Shown here: positions 6,887 to 13,615 of the stretch, one piece after another
How positions within the stretch are numbered: position 1 is the first letter of the stretch
How the letters are laid out: each line of letters opens with the position of its first letter
Origin: an uncultured Thermoguttaceae bacterium
Lineage (GTDB): Bacteria; Planctomycetota; Planctomycetia; Pirellulales; Thermoguttaceae
Reading direction: 5' to 3'
Assembly (NCBI GenBank): GCA_934725735.1
Contig: CAKVCP010000025.1
Location: 1 to 22,498, forward strand
Length of the DNA stretch: 22,498 bases
Notes under the pieces: model-generated
Told to the model about the DNA's origin: nothing
Database searches by the model: none
What the model saw: only the letters and a program-made list of their open reading frames with translations
Program-made: the position numbers and the translations under genes

Positions 6887-7581
6887 GCGGCAAGATAAAG
6901 TTCCGCGAGTTCGAGATCGTCGCGCGTCGTGATTTTAATATTCGTTCTCTTGCCGGGGACTAAGTAAACGTCGCGACCGAGCGCGGCGACGAGCTGGCTG
7001 TCGTCCGTCGGGGGCGCAGCGCGGTCAATCGCGTCGTAGGCGCGTTCGAGGATTACGCGTTCAAAGACTTGAGGCGTGTGCGATTCCCAAAGGTTGTCGC
7101 GAGAGACGGACTCCCCGACGACGTTTTGATTCGCGCGTTTTAGCGAACCGACGACCTGCGCGGCAAGGATCGCCGCGCCTGTTTCTCTCGCCTTGCGAAA
7201 AACCGCGTCGATCTCTTCTGCCCGAACGCAAGGACGCGCCGCGTCGTGCACCGCGACGAATTTCACGTCCGCGCGAAGGCGTCGCAACGCGTTTTGAACC
7301 GACTCGTAACGCTCCGCGCCTCCGTCGGCAAGGTCTATCTTCATCCCTTGGATTTCGTAGTGAAAGACGCGCTCCACGACGTCGCGATCTTCCGGCGCTA
7401 CGACGAGAACGATTTGCGCGACGTCTTGGCGGCGAAAGAACTTTTCGGCGCTATGCAGCCAGGTCGCGCGTCCTCCCGCAGGAGAAAAAGGCTTTTTCGC
7501 GAGAACGTCCGCGTTTCTGTTCTGCGTGAAGCGCGCGCTTTTGCCCGCCGCGACAATCACGACGCCAATATCCGCCGTCAT
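6868..7581 (-). CDS. ispD: 2-C-methyl-D-erythritol 4-phosphate cytidylyltransferase
   Basis: IspD transfers CMP from CTP to MEP, the third step of the non-mevalonate isoprenoid pathway. The 237-residue protein shows AAGKSARF at 11-18 (CTP-binding loop), GGAERYESVQNAL at 87-99, VHDAARPCV at 111-119, SHTPQVF, TDDSQLV and the closing NIKITTRDDLELAELYL. The nucleotide-binding loop is AAGKSAR instead of the commoner AAGxGxR, which looks tolerable. The start at 7581 is chosen because AAAGGAG lies 9 bases upstream; an in-frame TTG seven codons earlier overlaps that site. It lies 51 bases downstream of the oxidoreductase on the same strand and may be co-transcribed. Its stop lies inside the 43-bp tandem duplication, which leaves the protein intact. 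Confidence 0.95.
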   Translation of the reverse strand: MTADIGVVIVAAGKSARFTQNRNADVLAKKPFSPAGGRATWLHSAEKFFRRQDVAQIVLVVAPEDRDVVERVFHYEIQGMKIDLADGGAERYESVQNALRRLRADVKFVAVHDAARPCVRAEEIDAVFRKARETGAAILAAQVVGSLKRANQNVVGESVSRDNLWESHTPQVFERVILERAYDAIDRAAPPTDDSQLVAALGRDVYLVPGKRTNIKITTRDDLELAELYLAAEKGAL

Positions 7582-7632
7582 AATACTGACTCCTTTCTTC
7601 AATACGCCGCGCCGCCGCGTAGCGCGTTCGAC

Positions 7633-9000
7633 TTAGAGCGTCAACTTCCACGGTTCGCGATACGACGCGGCAAGGTATTCGTTCGCTTCTTCCACGTTGA
7701 CGACGCGTTCGGCGTCGGCGTCCCATTCCAAGCGTTGACGAACCTTCAGCGAAATATTCGCCAAATGGCTCATCGTCGTGCTCAAATGGGCCTCTTCAAC
7801 GTCCGTGTTCGGTCGTTGCCGCGTTCTCATGCAGTCGATGAAGTTTTGCGCGTGGAGCGCCGTCGCGTCCAAATTCTGCTGCGCGTCGCCGGGAAGCTGA
7901 TAAATCTCCGCTTCCGCTCGTGGTTTTTTCTCTTGGAATTGGCCGGGAAGTTCCGGTTTAACAACATAGCGATTATCGTAGACGTAGCAGGTTCCTTCCG
8001 TGCCGCGATACTCGACGTATCCAAGCGCTTTGAAATTTTCGTCCGTCGCCATGATCGGATTGCCGCTACTTTCGAAATGATTGAAGGTGACGAGCCGTCC
8101 GGAGGCGAACTCGAAGCACGTGGCGAGGGTGTCGGGAATCGTTCGGTCGTCGTCGACGGCGAATTTTCCGCCCATCGCGCAGACGGAGACGGGCGCGCGT
8201 TCGCGCAGCGCCCAGCGGATTAAGTCGAAGAAATGCACGCCTTGGTTGGCTATTTGCGAGCAGTATTCGTCCCACCATCGGAATTTGTACGGGGCGATAT
8301 TTTCCTGATATTGTCTTTCAGGTCGAGGCCCGAGCCAGAGTTCCCAGTCGAGGTTCTCGGGTGGCGTCGTCGGTTGCGCTTTTCCCATTCCCTTAGGATA
8401 CATGTTTGAACAGTGAGCGGTGCGCGCGACGCAAACTCGTCCGACGCGGTTTTCGAGTCCAATTTCGTCGAAGATTTTTTGATAGAGGGGGGCGCTTCTT
8501 CGGTGTATTCCGACCTGAACGACGCGATCGTATTTACGCGCCGCTTGAACCATCATTCTTCCTTCGACAATCGAGGTTGCCAGAGGTTTTTCGCAGTAGA
8601 CGTCCAGACCGGCCTTGCAGGCTTCGATTGTCATATACGCGTGCCAGTGGTCGGGCGCGGCGACGACGATTCCGTCGAGATCGTCGCGTTCGTATAATTT
8701 CCGGAAATCGTAGACGCAATTCTCTGGGGCGATTTCATAGGTTTTCGCGGCGGCGTCGAGAGTTTTGGAGTCGACGTCGCATAGCGCGGCGATCGTCGCG
8801 TCCGGGGATTTGGCAAAGGACGCTAAAAGCTGTCTGCCGCGGTTGGCGACGCCGACGAAAGCGAGTCGCGCCGTGTCGTTCGCGCCGAGGATTTTGGCGC
8901 GAGAGGTCGTCGTTTGCAACGCGGCAAGGCCAAACCCCAGCGTTGTCGCTCCCGTCTTCATGAAACTTCGTCGATCCGTTCGATTGATATTCTCGGTCAT
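7633..9000 (-). CDS. Tat-exported Gfo/Idh/MocA family oxidoreductase
   Basis: This is an NAD(P)-dependent sugar or polyol oxidoreductase of 455 residues. A Tat signal (DRRSFMK at 9-15, then a hydrophobic stretch to about 32) shows export in a folded, cofactor-loaded state. The Rossmann start is LAFVGVANRGR (46-56), the family EKP is at 137-139 (CEKPLA), and the second-domain motif QIANQGVHFFDLIRW (249-263) contains the usual His and Asp near the active site. The substrate cannot be read from sequence. Planctomycetes carry many such paralogues, and some members act with exported carbohydrate-degrading enzymes. AGGGGAT precedes the ATG by about a dozen bases. ispD follows 51 bases downstream. 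Confidence 0.93.
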   Translation of the reverse strand: MTENINRTDRRSFMKTGATTLGFGLAALQTTTSRAKILGANDTARLAFVGVANRGRQLLASFAKSPDATIAALCDVDSKTLDAAAKTYEIAPENCVYDFRKLYERDDLDGIVVAAPDHWHAYMTIEACKAGLDVYCEKPLATSIVEGRMMVQAARKYDRVVQVGIHRRSAPLYQKIFDEIGLENRVGRVCVARTAHCSNMYPKGMGKAQPTTPPENLDWELWLGPRPERQYQENIAPYKFRWWDEYCSQIANQGVHFFDLIRWALRERAPVSVCAMGGKFAVDDDRTIPDTLATCFEFASGRLVTFNHFESSGNPIMATDENFKALGYVEYRGTEGTCYVYDNRYVVKPELPGQFQEKKPRAEAEIYQLPGDAQQNLDATALHAQNFIDCMRTRQRPNTDVEEAHLSTTMSHLANISLKVRQRLEWDADAERVVNVEEANEYLAASYREPWKLTL

Positions 9001-9047
9001 CGTCTAGAATCCCCTATTTGTTGAAAAATGAAAGTCGTCGCTTTGCA

Positions 9048-9080
9048 AGAGGTCCTCTGAGCGGACGAGGTCTTGCTCAG
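9048..9080 (-). other. Short palindromes in the leader of the oxidoreductase gene
   Basis: AGAGG-T-CCTCT (9048-9058) is a perfect interrupted palindrome. The overlapping arms CTGAGC (9057-9062) and GCTCAG (9075-9080) form a second possible stem. They lie between the candidate promoter and the start codon and could fold in the mRNA or bind a regulator. No function can be assigned. Confidence 0.3.
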
Positions 9081-9090
9081 TCTATCGGTA

Positions 9091-9118
9091 AAGATACCAA
9101 AAAAGACGAGCTTTGCAA
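9091..9118 (-). promoter_or_regulatory. Candidate promoter of the oxidoreductase-ispD pair
   Basis: On the minus strand, TTGCAA (9118-9113) and TATCTT (9096-9091) are 16 bases apart, each matching consensus at 4 of 6 positions. The start would lie near 9084, giving a leader of roughly 80 bases. This is a modest match chosen for position. Confidence 0.35.
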
Positions 9119-9171
9119 TAATCGCCGCGTTTTTCTCCGATTCAAGGTTGCGTAGCGCCGCGCGTCTCCCG

Positions 9172-9199
9172 TTGAAAAAAGGGAGGAAGCGGGTATAAT
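9172..9199 (+). promoter_or_regulatory. Near-consensus sigma70 promoter for the small membrane protein and hemE
   Basis: TTGAAA (9172-9177), a 16-base spacer and a perfect TATAAT (9194-9199) form one of the strongest promoter matches in the window. Transcription would start near 9206, so the in-frame ATG at 9208 would be almost leaderless. That supports the downstream ATG at 9241 as the true start. Confidence 0.8.
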
Positions 9200-9240
9200 G
9201 GCGTCGAATGTTTGGAGACTTCGAATGGAGGAGACGCGCG

Positions 9241-9423
9241 ATGAAAGCGGGAAAAACGCGACCAGCGAGACCCTTAACGCCTGAAGAAAGACGCTTGGCG
9301 CTCATTCGGACGCAGCGCGAAACGGCGCGCGTCGTGAAGCGCACCCTCGTCGGAATCGCTCTTTTTGCTTTCGGATATTACCTCTGTCTCCTTTCGCGTT
9401 CAAGACGCGGCGGCGACGAATGA
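9241..9423 (+). CDS. Small single-pass membrane protein upstream of hemE
   Basis: The product has 60 residues: a basic, hydrophilic N-terminus (about 1-35, with LTPEERRLALIRTQRE) followed by one hydrophobic segment at about 36-52 (LVGIALFAFGYYLCLLS) and a short basic end. This suggests a single-span inner-membrane protein with its N-terminus in the cytoplasm. GGAGGAG lies 8 bases before the ATG, an excellent ribosome-binding site, and a near-consensus promoter lies just upstream, so it is very likely a real gene. hemE begins 33 bases after the stop and is probably co-transcribed. I do not recognise a family, and a role in heme synthesis is only suggested by position. Confidence 0.75.
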   Translation: MKAGKTRPARPLTPEERRLALIRTQRETARVVKRTLVGIALFAFGYYLCLLSRSRRGGDE

Positions 9424-9456
9424 CGCCCCCTTCCTTTACCCCAACGGATAATAGCT

Positions 9457-10482
9457 ATGAACGACTCCCTTCTCATTAAAGCGTTGCGTTGCGAACCGGT
9501 CGAGCGTCCTCCTATATGGCTTATGCGCCAGGCGGGGCGGTATATGCCCGAATATCGCAAGCTTCGCGAGAGTCGATCCTTTTTGGAGATGTGCAGCTCT
9601 CCCAAGCTTTGCGCGGACGTGATGGCGACGGCGGTCGAACGACTCGACGTCGACGCGGCGATCGTCTTTTCTGATCTGCTGCCGATGCTCATTCCGATGG
9701 GGTTTCGTCTCGAATATCTGCCGGGGGACGGCCCGCGCATCGCGAATCCTTTCTACGACGCGATGGATCTTAATCGCGTCGTTGAGCTTGAAGACGCGTC
9801 GAAGATGAGTTACGTCTACGAAGCGGTTTCCCAAACGTGCGGCGCGGTTGCGCCTCTTCCGGTGATCGGCTTTGCGGGGGCTCCCTTTACGCTCGCGGGG
9901 TACGCGATCGAAGGGGGAACGAGTCGCGTTTTTCAGAGGACTAAGACGTTCATGCGCGACGATCCCGACGCGTGGTTTGAGTTGACGTCGAGATTGGCGC
10001 GTTCGAGCGCGCGATACCTCAACGGTCAAGTAGCCGCTGGAGCGAGCGCCGTGCAGATCTTCGACAGTTGGATTGGATGCCTGAGCGTCGAAGAATTTCG
10101 CAAATATGCGCTTCCCTCGCTTCGGATTCTTGTCGACATGCTCGATACGAGCGTCCCAGCGATATATTTCGGCACGGGGAATCCGGCGCTTCTGGAGGCG
10201 TTCGGAGAGGTCGGCGCGGCGTGCGTCGGCGTCGATTGGCGCGTCTCGATTTCAGAGGCGTGGCGGCGCGTTGGGTATACATCCGCGATCCAAGGGAATC
10301 TCGATCCAACGACGCTTCTGTGCAATCAAGGTACGATTCGTCGCGAGGCGGAGGAGATCTTGCGTCAGGTTGGAAATCGCCCTGGGTTCGTCTTTAATCT
10401 CGGACACGGGGTTTTGAAAGACACTCCCGTTGAAAACGCTCAATTTCTCGTCAAAGTCGTGAAAGAATGGGGTGTGCGTTAG
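9457..10482 (+). CDS. hemE: Uroporphyrinogen decarboxylase
   Basis: HemE removes four carboxyl groups from uroporphyrinogen III to give coproporphyrinogen III in heme synthesis. The 341-residue length is typical. The first signature is RPPIWLMRQAGRYMPEY (17-33), and FSDLLP (71-76) carries the catalytic Asp73. The second signature is GFAGAPFTLAGYAIEGG (138-154), followed by DSWIG. The C-terminal GHGVLKDTPVENAQFL is also standard. The ribosome-binding site is weak (CGGATAA before the ATG), which suggests translation helped by the preceding small gene. No other heme gene is adjacent. Confidence 0.97.
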   Translation: MNDSLLIKALRCEPVERPPIWLMRQAGRYMPEYRKLRESRSFLEMCSSPKLCADVMATAVERLDVDAAIVFSDLLPMLIPMGFRLEYLPGDGPRIANPFYDAMDLNRVVELEDASKMSYVYEAVSQTCGAVAPLPVIGFAGAPFTLAGYAIEGGTSRVFQRTKTFMRDDPDAWFELTSRLARSSARYLNGQVAAGASAVQIFDSWIGCLSVEEFRKYALPSLRILVDMLDTSVPAIYFGTGNPALLEAFGEVGAACVGVDWRVSISEAWRRVGYTSAIQGNLDPTTLLCNQGTIRREAEEILRQVGNRPGFVFNLGHGVLKDTPVENAQFLVKVVKEWGVR

Positions 10483-10525
10483 GTCTTTGACGTCGCGTTT
10501 TCGCTTTGGTGAAATATGAAATAGA

Positions 10526-10559
10526 AAGATTTTTAATCTTCGACGACTAATCCGTCGAA
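10526..10559 (+). other. Two overlapping hairpins in the AT-rich gap after hemE
   Basis: AAGATT-TTT-AATCTT (10526-10540) and TTCGACG-ACTAATC-CGTCGAA (10539-10559) share two bases and cannot both form fully. The surrounding stretch is unusually AT-rich for this window. There is no U-tract after the stronger stem, so a classical terminator is not supported. They might end the hemE transcript weakly or act in a leader of the next gene. Confidence 0.3.
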
Positions 10560-10653
10560 ATGAAATAATATAACGAATAGGTGCGCTTGGGCTCTTAACG
10601 CGCGTTGCGTTGGGACGCGACTCCTTTCAACAACGGCGTTTGGGTTTTACGGT

Positions 10654-11055
10654 ATGAACGGTTTTTCCTCAAGCCGAGCTATGGGCTGGCTCTTTTTCCT
10701 CATCGCGGGGATATGCGTTTGCGCGTCGTTTGACTCGACGCCTCGCGTCCGCGTGGAATCGAGCGTTTCCTTGGCTTGCGACGTCGATCCCGCGTCGACT
10801 CAACCGTCCTTCGACCTTTCGGGGACGATTGTCGACGCGTTTGACGTTTGGGACGAATCCATGCCGTCGCACCGCGCGCGCGTTCTTCGCGAATCATCCT
10901 CAAACGGCGTTTCCCTTGTCAAGACGATCGGTTCCGCCGCGAAGCGTTCCTTTACTGAACGTCGCGGACTTGCTCACGACCTTTGGACTCGCTGCGTCGC
11001 TTCCTGCGACGGTCGCATGTGTCGCTACCTTATCTTGCGCGTTTTGCGTAACTAA
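10654..11055 (+). CDS. Putative small secreted protein
   Basis: This 133-residue reading frame is not recognised. It begins with a plausible signal peptide (MNGFSSSRAMG, then WLFFLIAGICVCA and a cleavage site near CA-SF). The middle is Ser/Asp/Val-rich and the end is basic with four Cys. Codons in this frame (GAC, GTC, CGC, GCG, TCG) resemble those of neighbouring genes, which supports it. Against it, there is no clear ribosome-binding site and no recognisable domain. The +1 frame (to 11149) is also open and turns hydrophobic over its last 70 residues, so the 3' half could be frameshifted or the whole frame spurious. About 125 bases separate it from the next gene on the same strand. Confidence 0.42.
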   Translation: MNGFSSSRAMGWLFFLIAGICVCASFDSTPRVRVESSVSLACDVDPASTQPSFDLSGTIVDAFDVWDESMPSHRARVLRESSSNGVSLVKTIGSAAKRSFTERRGLAHDLWTRCVASCDGRMCRYLILRVLRN

Positions 11056-11180
11056 TCCTTCCCTTCGTCTCTTTGTCGACTTTTTTCTCTTGTCGACGCA
11101 AGCTTCGCGGATCTCTTTTTCCCAATTTATTCCCCGACTTGCGACTTGACGAACGCTTTTTACGTATGGAAGGATACATT

Positions 11181-11804
11181 ATGCCCGTTTTTGCGTCGTT
11201 TGCGACCACCCTTATTTACGCGCTCCCCGCCGCCGCCGCGCTCCTTTACGCTTGGCTCCAACTCATCGCCGCGAATCGTCGCTTGGATAGCGCTTGCGAA
11301 TTCAAAACGAAAGTTGCTGCGGAAGACGCCTTGGCGTCATTTTTAAAGAAAAACGGCGCGTCGTTCCCGATTGAAAAGGGGGGCGATTACCTCGAAAACG
11401 CCTACGATCCCGATAAGGGAGAAATTCGCCTCAGTCCCGACGTGTTCGGTTGCGTCGACGCATGTTCCATCGCGAGCGCTCTCAACGCCGGAAGCCAAGC
11501 GCTGGCGCACCGCAACGCACCTGAATCGATCCATAAACTCGCCCGTCTCCATTCGATCACAACCTGGTGGTTCTGGGGCGTATTTTGTATTCTCGGGTTT
11601 GCCGTTATGGGCGAGTCTTTCGTCGGAACGTGCGTTGGATACGCGACCCTGATTCCACTCTACGCCATGTTTAGTATCCGCAAGAATATCATGAAAAGGA
11701 ATCAGGCCCCCGCGCTCGAATTCGTTCAATCTTCCGGACTCTTCAACCCCGAAGAAGCGACCGTCCTGAAGAAAACGCTCGCCGCAGCGATCGTCAATCC
11801 GTGA
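11181..11804 (+). CDS. YugP-like membrane protein lacking the HExxH zinc motif
   Basis: The 207-residue protein resembles the zinc-dependent membrane peptidases of the YugP/Zn_peptidase_2 family along its whole length. It has an N-terminal membrane segment (about 10-31) and the family signature YDPDKGEIRLSPDVFG (75-90) followed by SIAS. Two hydrophobic spans follow (about 128-163), and the tail LEFVQSSGLFNPEEATVLKKTLAAA corresponds to the conserved end of YugP. Where the family has HEVGH, this protein reads SQALA (105-109 in an ungapped alignment). No HExxH occurs anywhere, so it should not bind catalytic zinc. It is probably a pseudo-protease with a binding or regulatory role. AAGGA lies 6 bases before the ATG at 11181; an earlier ATG at 11166 overlaps this site. 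The family assignment is from memory of the motifs. Confidence 0.68.
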   Translation: MPVFASFATTLIYALPAAAALLYAWLQLIAANRRLDSACEFKTKVAAEDALASFLKKNGASFPIEKGGDYLENAYDPDKGEIRLSPDVFGCVDACSIASALNAGSQALAHRNAPESIHKLARLHSITTWWFWGVFCILGFAVMGESFVGTCVGYATLIPLYAMFSIRKNIMKRNQAPALEFVQSSGLFNPEEATVLKKTLAAAIVNP

Positions 11805-11818
11805 AAGTTAACGACGAA

Positions 11819-11838
11819 GAAGGGGCGAACGCCCCTTC
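11819..11838. terminator. Terminator between the YugP-like gene and trkH
   Basis: GAAGGGGC (11819-11826) pairs perfectly with GCCCCTTC (11831-11838) around a GAAC tetraloop. The genes converge here, ending at 11804 and 11849. The plus-strand tail is GGGTTCTCTTTC, only moderately T-rich; on the minus strand the stem is followed by TTCGTCGTTAAC. Confidence 0.75.
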
Positions 11839-11848
11839 GGGTTCTCTT

Positions 11849-13564
11849 TCAACGATTGCGCCAAAATGCTGGTGAAAATAGCGCGAGAACGCACCAAATT
11901 TCCAAGCGTCCTACGATCATCGCCCAGCTGAAGATGATTTTGGACGCTTCTGAAATAGACCCAAAATTCCCCGTCGAACCGAAACTTCCAAACGCTAAGC
12001 CTGTGTTGCTGAACATCGCGATCGTTCCCGTAAGAACGTCAAAGAGTTTTTCGACAGGGGAACGATCTTGGCTTGTCCAAAGGGAGTCGGGTTCAATTGT
12101 CGCAACGACGAAGGCCGTTATGAAGACGAGAGCGACATAAGACGCGATGAACCTCAGCGCGGCGCCTGCGGTTTCCGGTTCTACGTTTTGTCCGCCAAGC
12201 TTTGTGATTTTGACGACGTTCGGACGGAATTTCTTCTGCGTTTCGTTGACGATTAGCCTTAGCGTCAGCGCCATTCGATAGACCTTCACGCCCCCTGCCG
12301 GAGAACCTGAGCATCCTCCCATTATCATCACGAAGAGGAATAAAATCATTGTCGCGACGTTCCAATACTCGTACTTGCATGCGGCGAGGCCCGTGCTCGT
12401 CATCAAAGAGACCGTTTGAAAGAGAGAATATCGGAACGCTTCGTTATAATCCTTGCAAACGATGACGCACTTTTTCCTAACCGAGGGTTCGGATTGCCCG
12501 TTCACTACGTTGGGCGTCCCCGATTGAAATCCTTCAAGCTCGCACGGGTGTTTCCCTTGTTGCGCGAGCGCGCGTTGCGCCTGAATATTGGCGATAGGCA
12601 CCCTCGTTCCTCGAAAGACGAAATTATGATTAACGACTCCAAGAACAGTCGCCAAGATCGACACGACTACGATTGACGCAATATAAAATCGAAATTCAAC
12701 GTCCTTGAAGAGTTTCTCAAAAGAACCTCGCGACGCCCAGTATAGGAGCCAGAAGTTGATTCCCGAGACCGCCATGAAGAATACGATTCCGTACTCAAAC
12801 ATATTCGTACGCACTCCAGCGGCTTGCGAGAAGAAGCCCGCGCTGTCGTTTCGCGTGCTAAATCCCCCGTTGGAAGTAATCGAAAAGGCGTGAGTAATCG
12901 AGTCGTAAACGGACGCGCCGCAAATGAGGAACCAGATGAAGATCGTCAAAAACAGGACGAAGTAAATAAGGACGAGAGACGCCGCAAGGGACTGGATCTT
13001 GACGAAAGGCAGCGCTCCCGAAAAGAGGTGTTCGACCTTCAAGATCGCTTTTCCGCTCGCGCCTTTTCCCAAGAAGGCGACAAAGCAACAGACGACGCCG
13101 AGCCCCCCGATAAAGTGGGTGAGGCATCGCCAGAACAAGATCGAGCGCGGCAACGTCGACGGATCCTCCAACTCGCCGAAGACGGACGCGCCTGTCGTCG
13201 TAAGCCCGGAAGATGATTCGAAGAGCGCGTCGGCGAAGGTGAAAGGCTCCCCTTTGACTCGCTCCACGCCGCCAAACAGGTAGGGAAGCGTTCCAAGGAG
13301 AATCGCGAGAATCCAACATAACGAGACGCAGGCGAACGCTTCGCGTAAGTAGAGACGCGAGGAATCCGCGCCGCGTCCAAGAATGTGGAAGACGAGCCCT
13401 ACGACGAAGGATATGAGGCTGCTTTTAAATAACGCGCCGACGCCTTTAACTTCCAGAACTCCGCCGTTGAGCGCGGGCGTTCCCCAAGGAATGCAAACGA
13501 GCATGCAGGCTCCAAGGAGCAAGCCGACAACTCCTAGAAAGGCAAAAATTATTTTGAAGTTCAT
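11849..13564 (-). CDS. trkH: TrkH-type potassium uptake channel subunit
   Basis: This inner-membrane K+ translocating subunit of a Trk/Ktr system has 571 residues. Four pore loops carry the filter glycines: TTTGAS (122-127), SNGGF (231-235), TSTGLA (389-394) and SNTGLA (519-524). GGCSGSPAGGVKVYR (416-430) is a typical TrkH signature. It is about 90 residues longer than common TrkH proteins; much of the excess is a hydrophilic stretch at about 315-375 with three Cys (341, 366, 370), between the second and third pore domains. The gating partner TrkA/KtrA is not in the window. No clear ribosome-binding site precedes the ATG. It is last in a close-packed run after dprA (51-base gap) and is probably co-transcribed. 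Confidence 0.94.
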   Translation of the reverse strand: MNFKIIFAFLGVVGLLLGACMLVCIPWGTPALNGGVLEVKGVGALFKSSLISFVVGLVFHILGRGADSSRLYLREAFACVSLCWILAILLGTLPYLFGGVERVKGEPFTFADALFESSSGLTTTGASVFGELEDPSTLPRSILFWRCLTHFIGGLGVVCCFVAFLGKGASGKAILKVEHLFSGALPFVKIQSLAASLVLIYFVLFLTIFIWFLICGASVYDSITHAFSITSNGGFSTRNDSAGFFSQAAGVRTNMFEYGIVFFMAVSGINFWLLYWASRGSFEKLFKDVEFRFYIASIVVVSILATVLGVVNHNFVFRGTRVPIANIQAQRALAQQGKHPCELEGFQSGTPNVVNGQSEPSVRKKCVIVCKDYNEAFRYSLFQTVSLMTSTGLAACKYEYWNVATMILFLFVMIMGGCSGSPAGGVKVYRMALTLRLIVNETQKKFRPNVVKITKLGGQNVEPETAGAALRFIASYVALVFITAFVVATIEPDSLWTSQDRSPVEKLFDVLTGTIAMFSNTGLAFGSFGSTGNFGSISEASKIIFSWAMIVGRLEIWCVLALFSPAFWRNR

Positions 13565-13615
13565 CTATATCAAAAATAAATGGGGACTCTTGGCGCAGCT
13601 GACTCTTTTGCAACG

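Noticed and set aside
7246..8223. 325-codon plus-strand open frame across ispD and the oxidoreductase
   Set aside because: It is antisense to two well-supported genes and their gap; its product is Arg/Val/Phe-rich without motifs, typical of a shadow frame.
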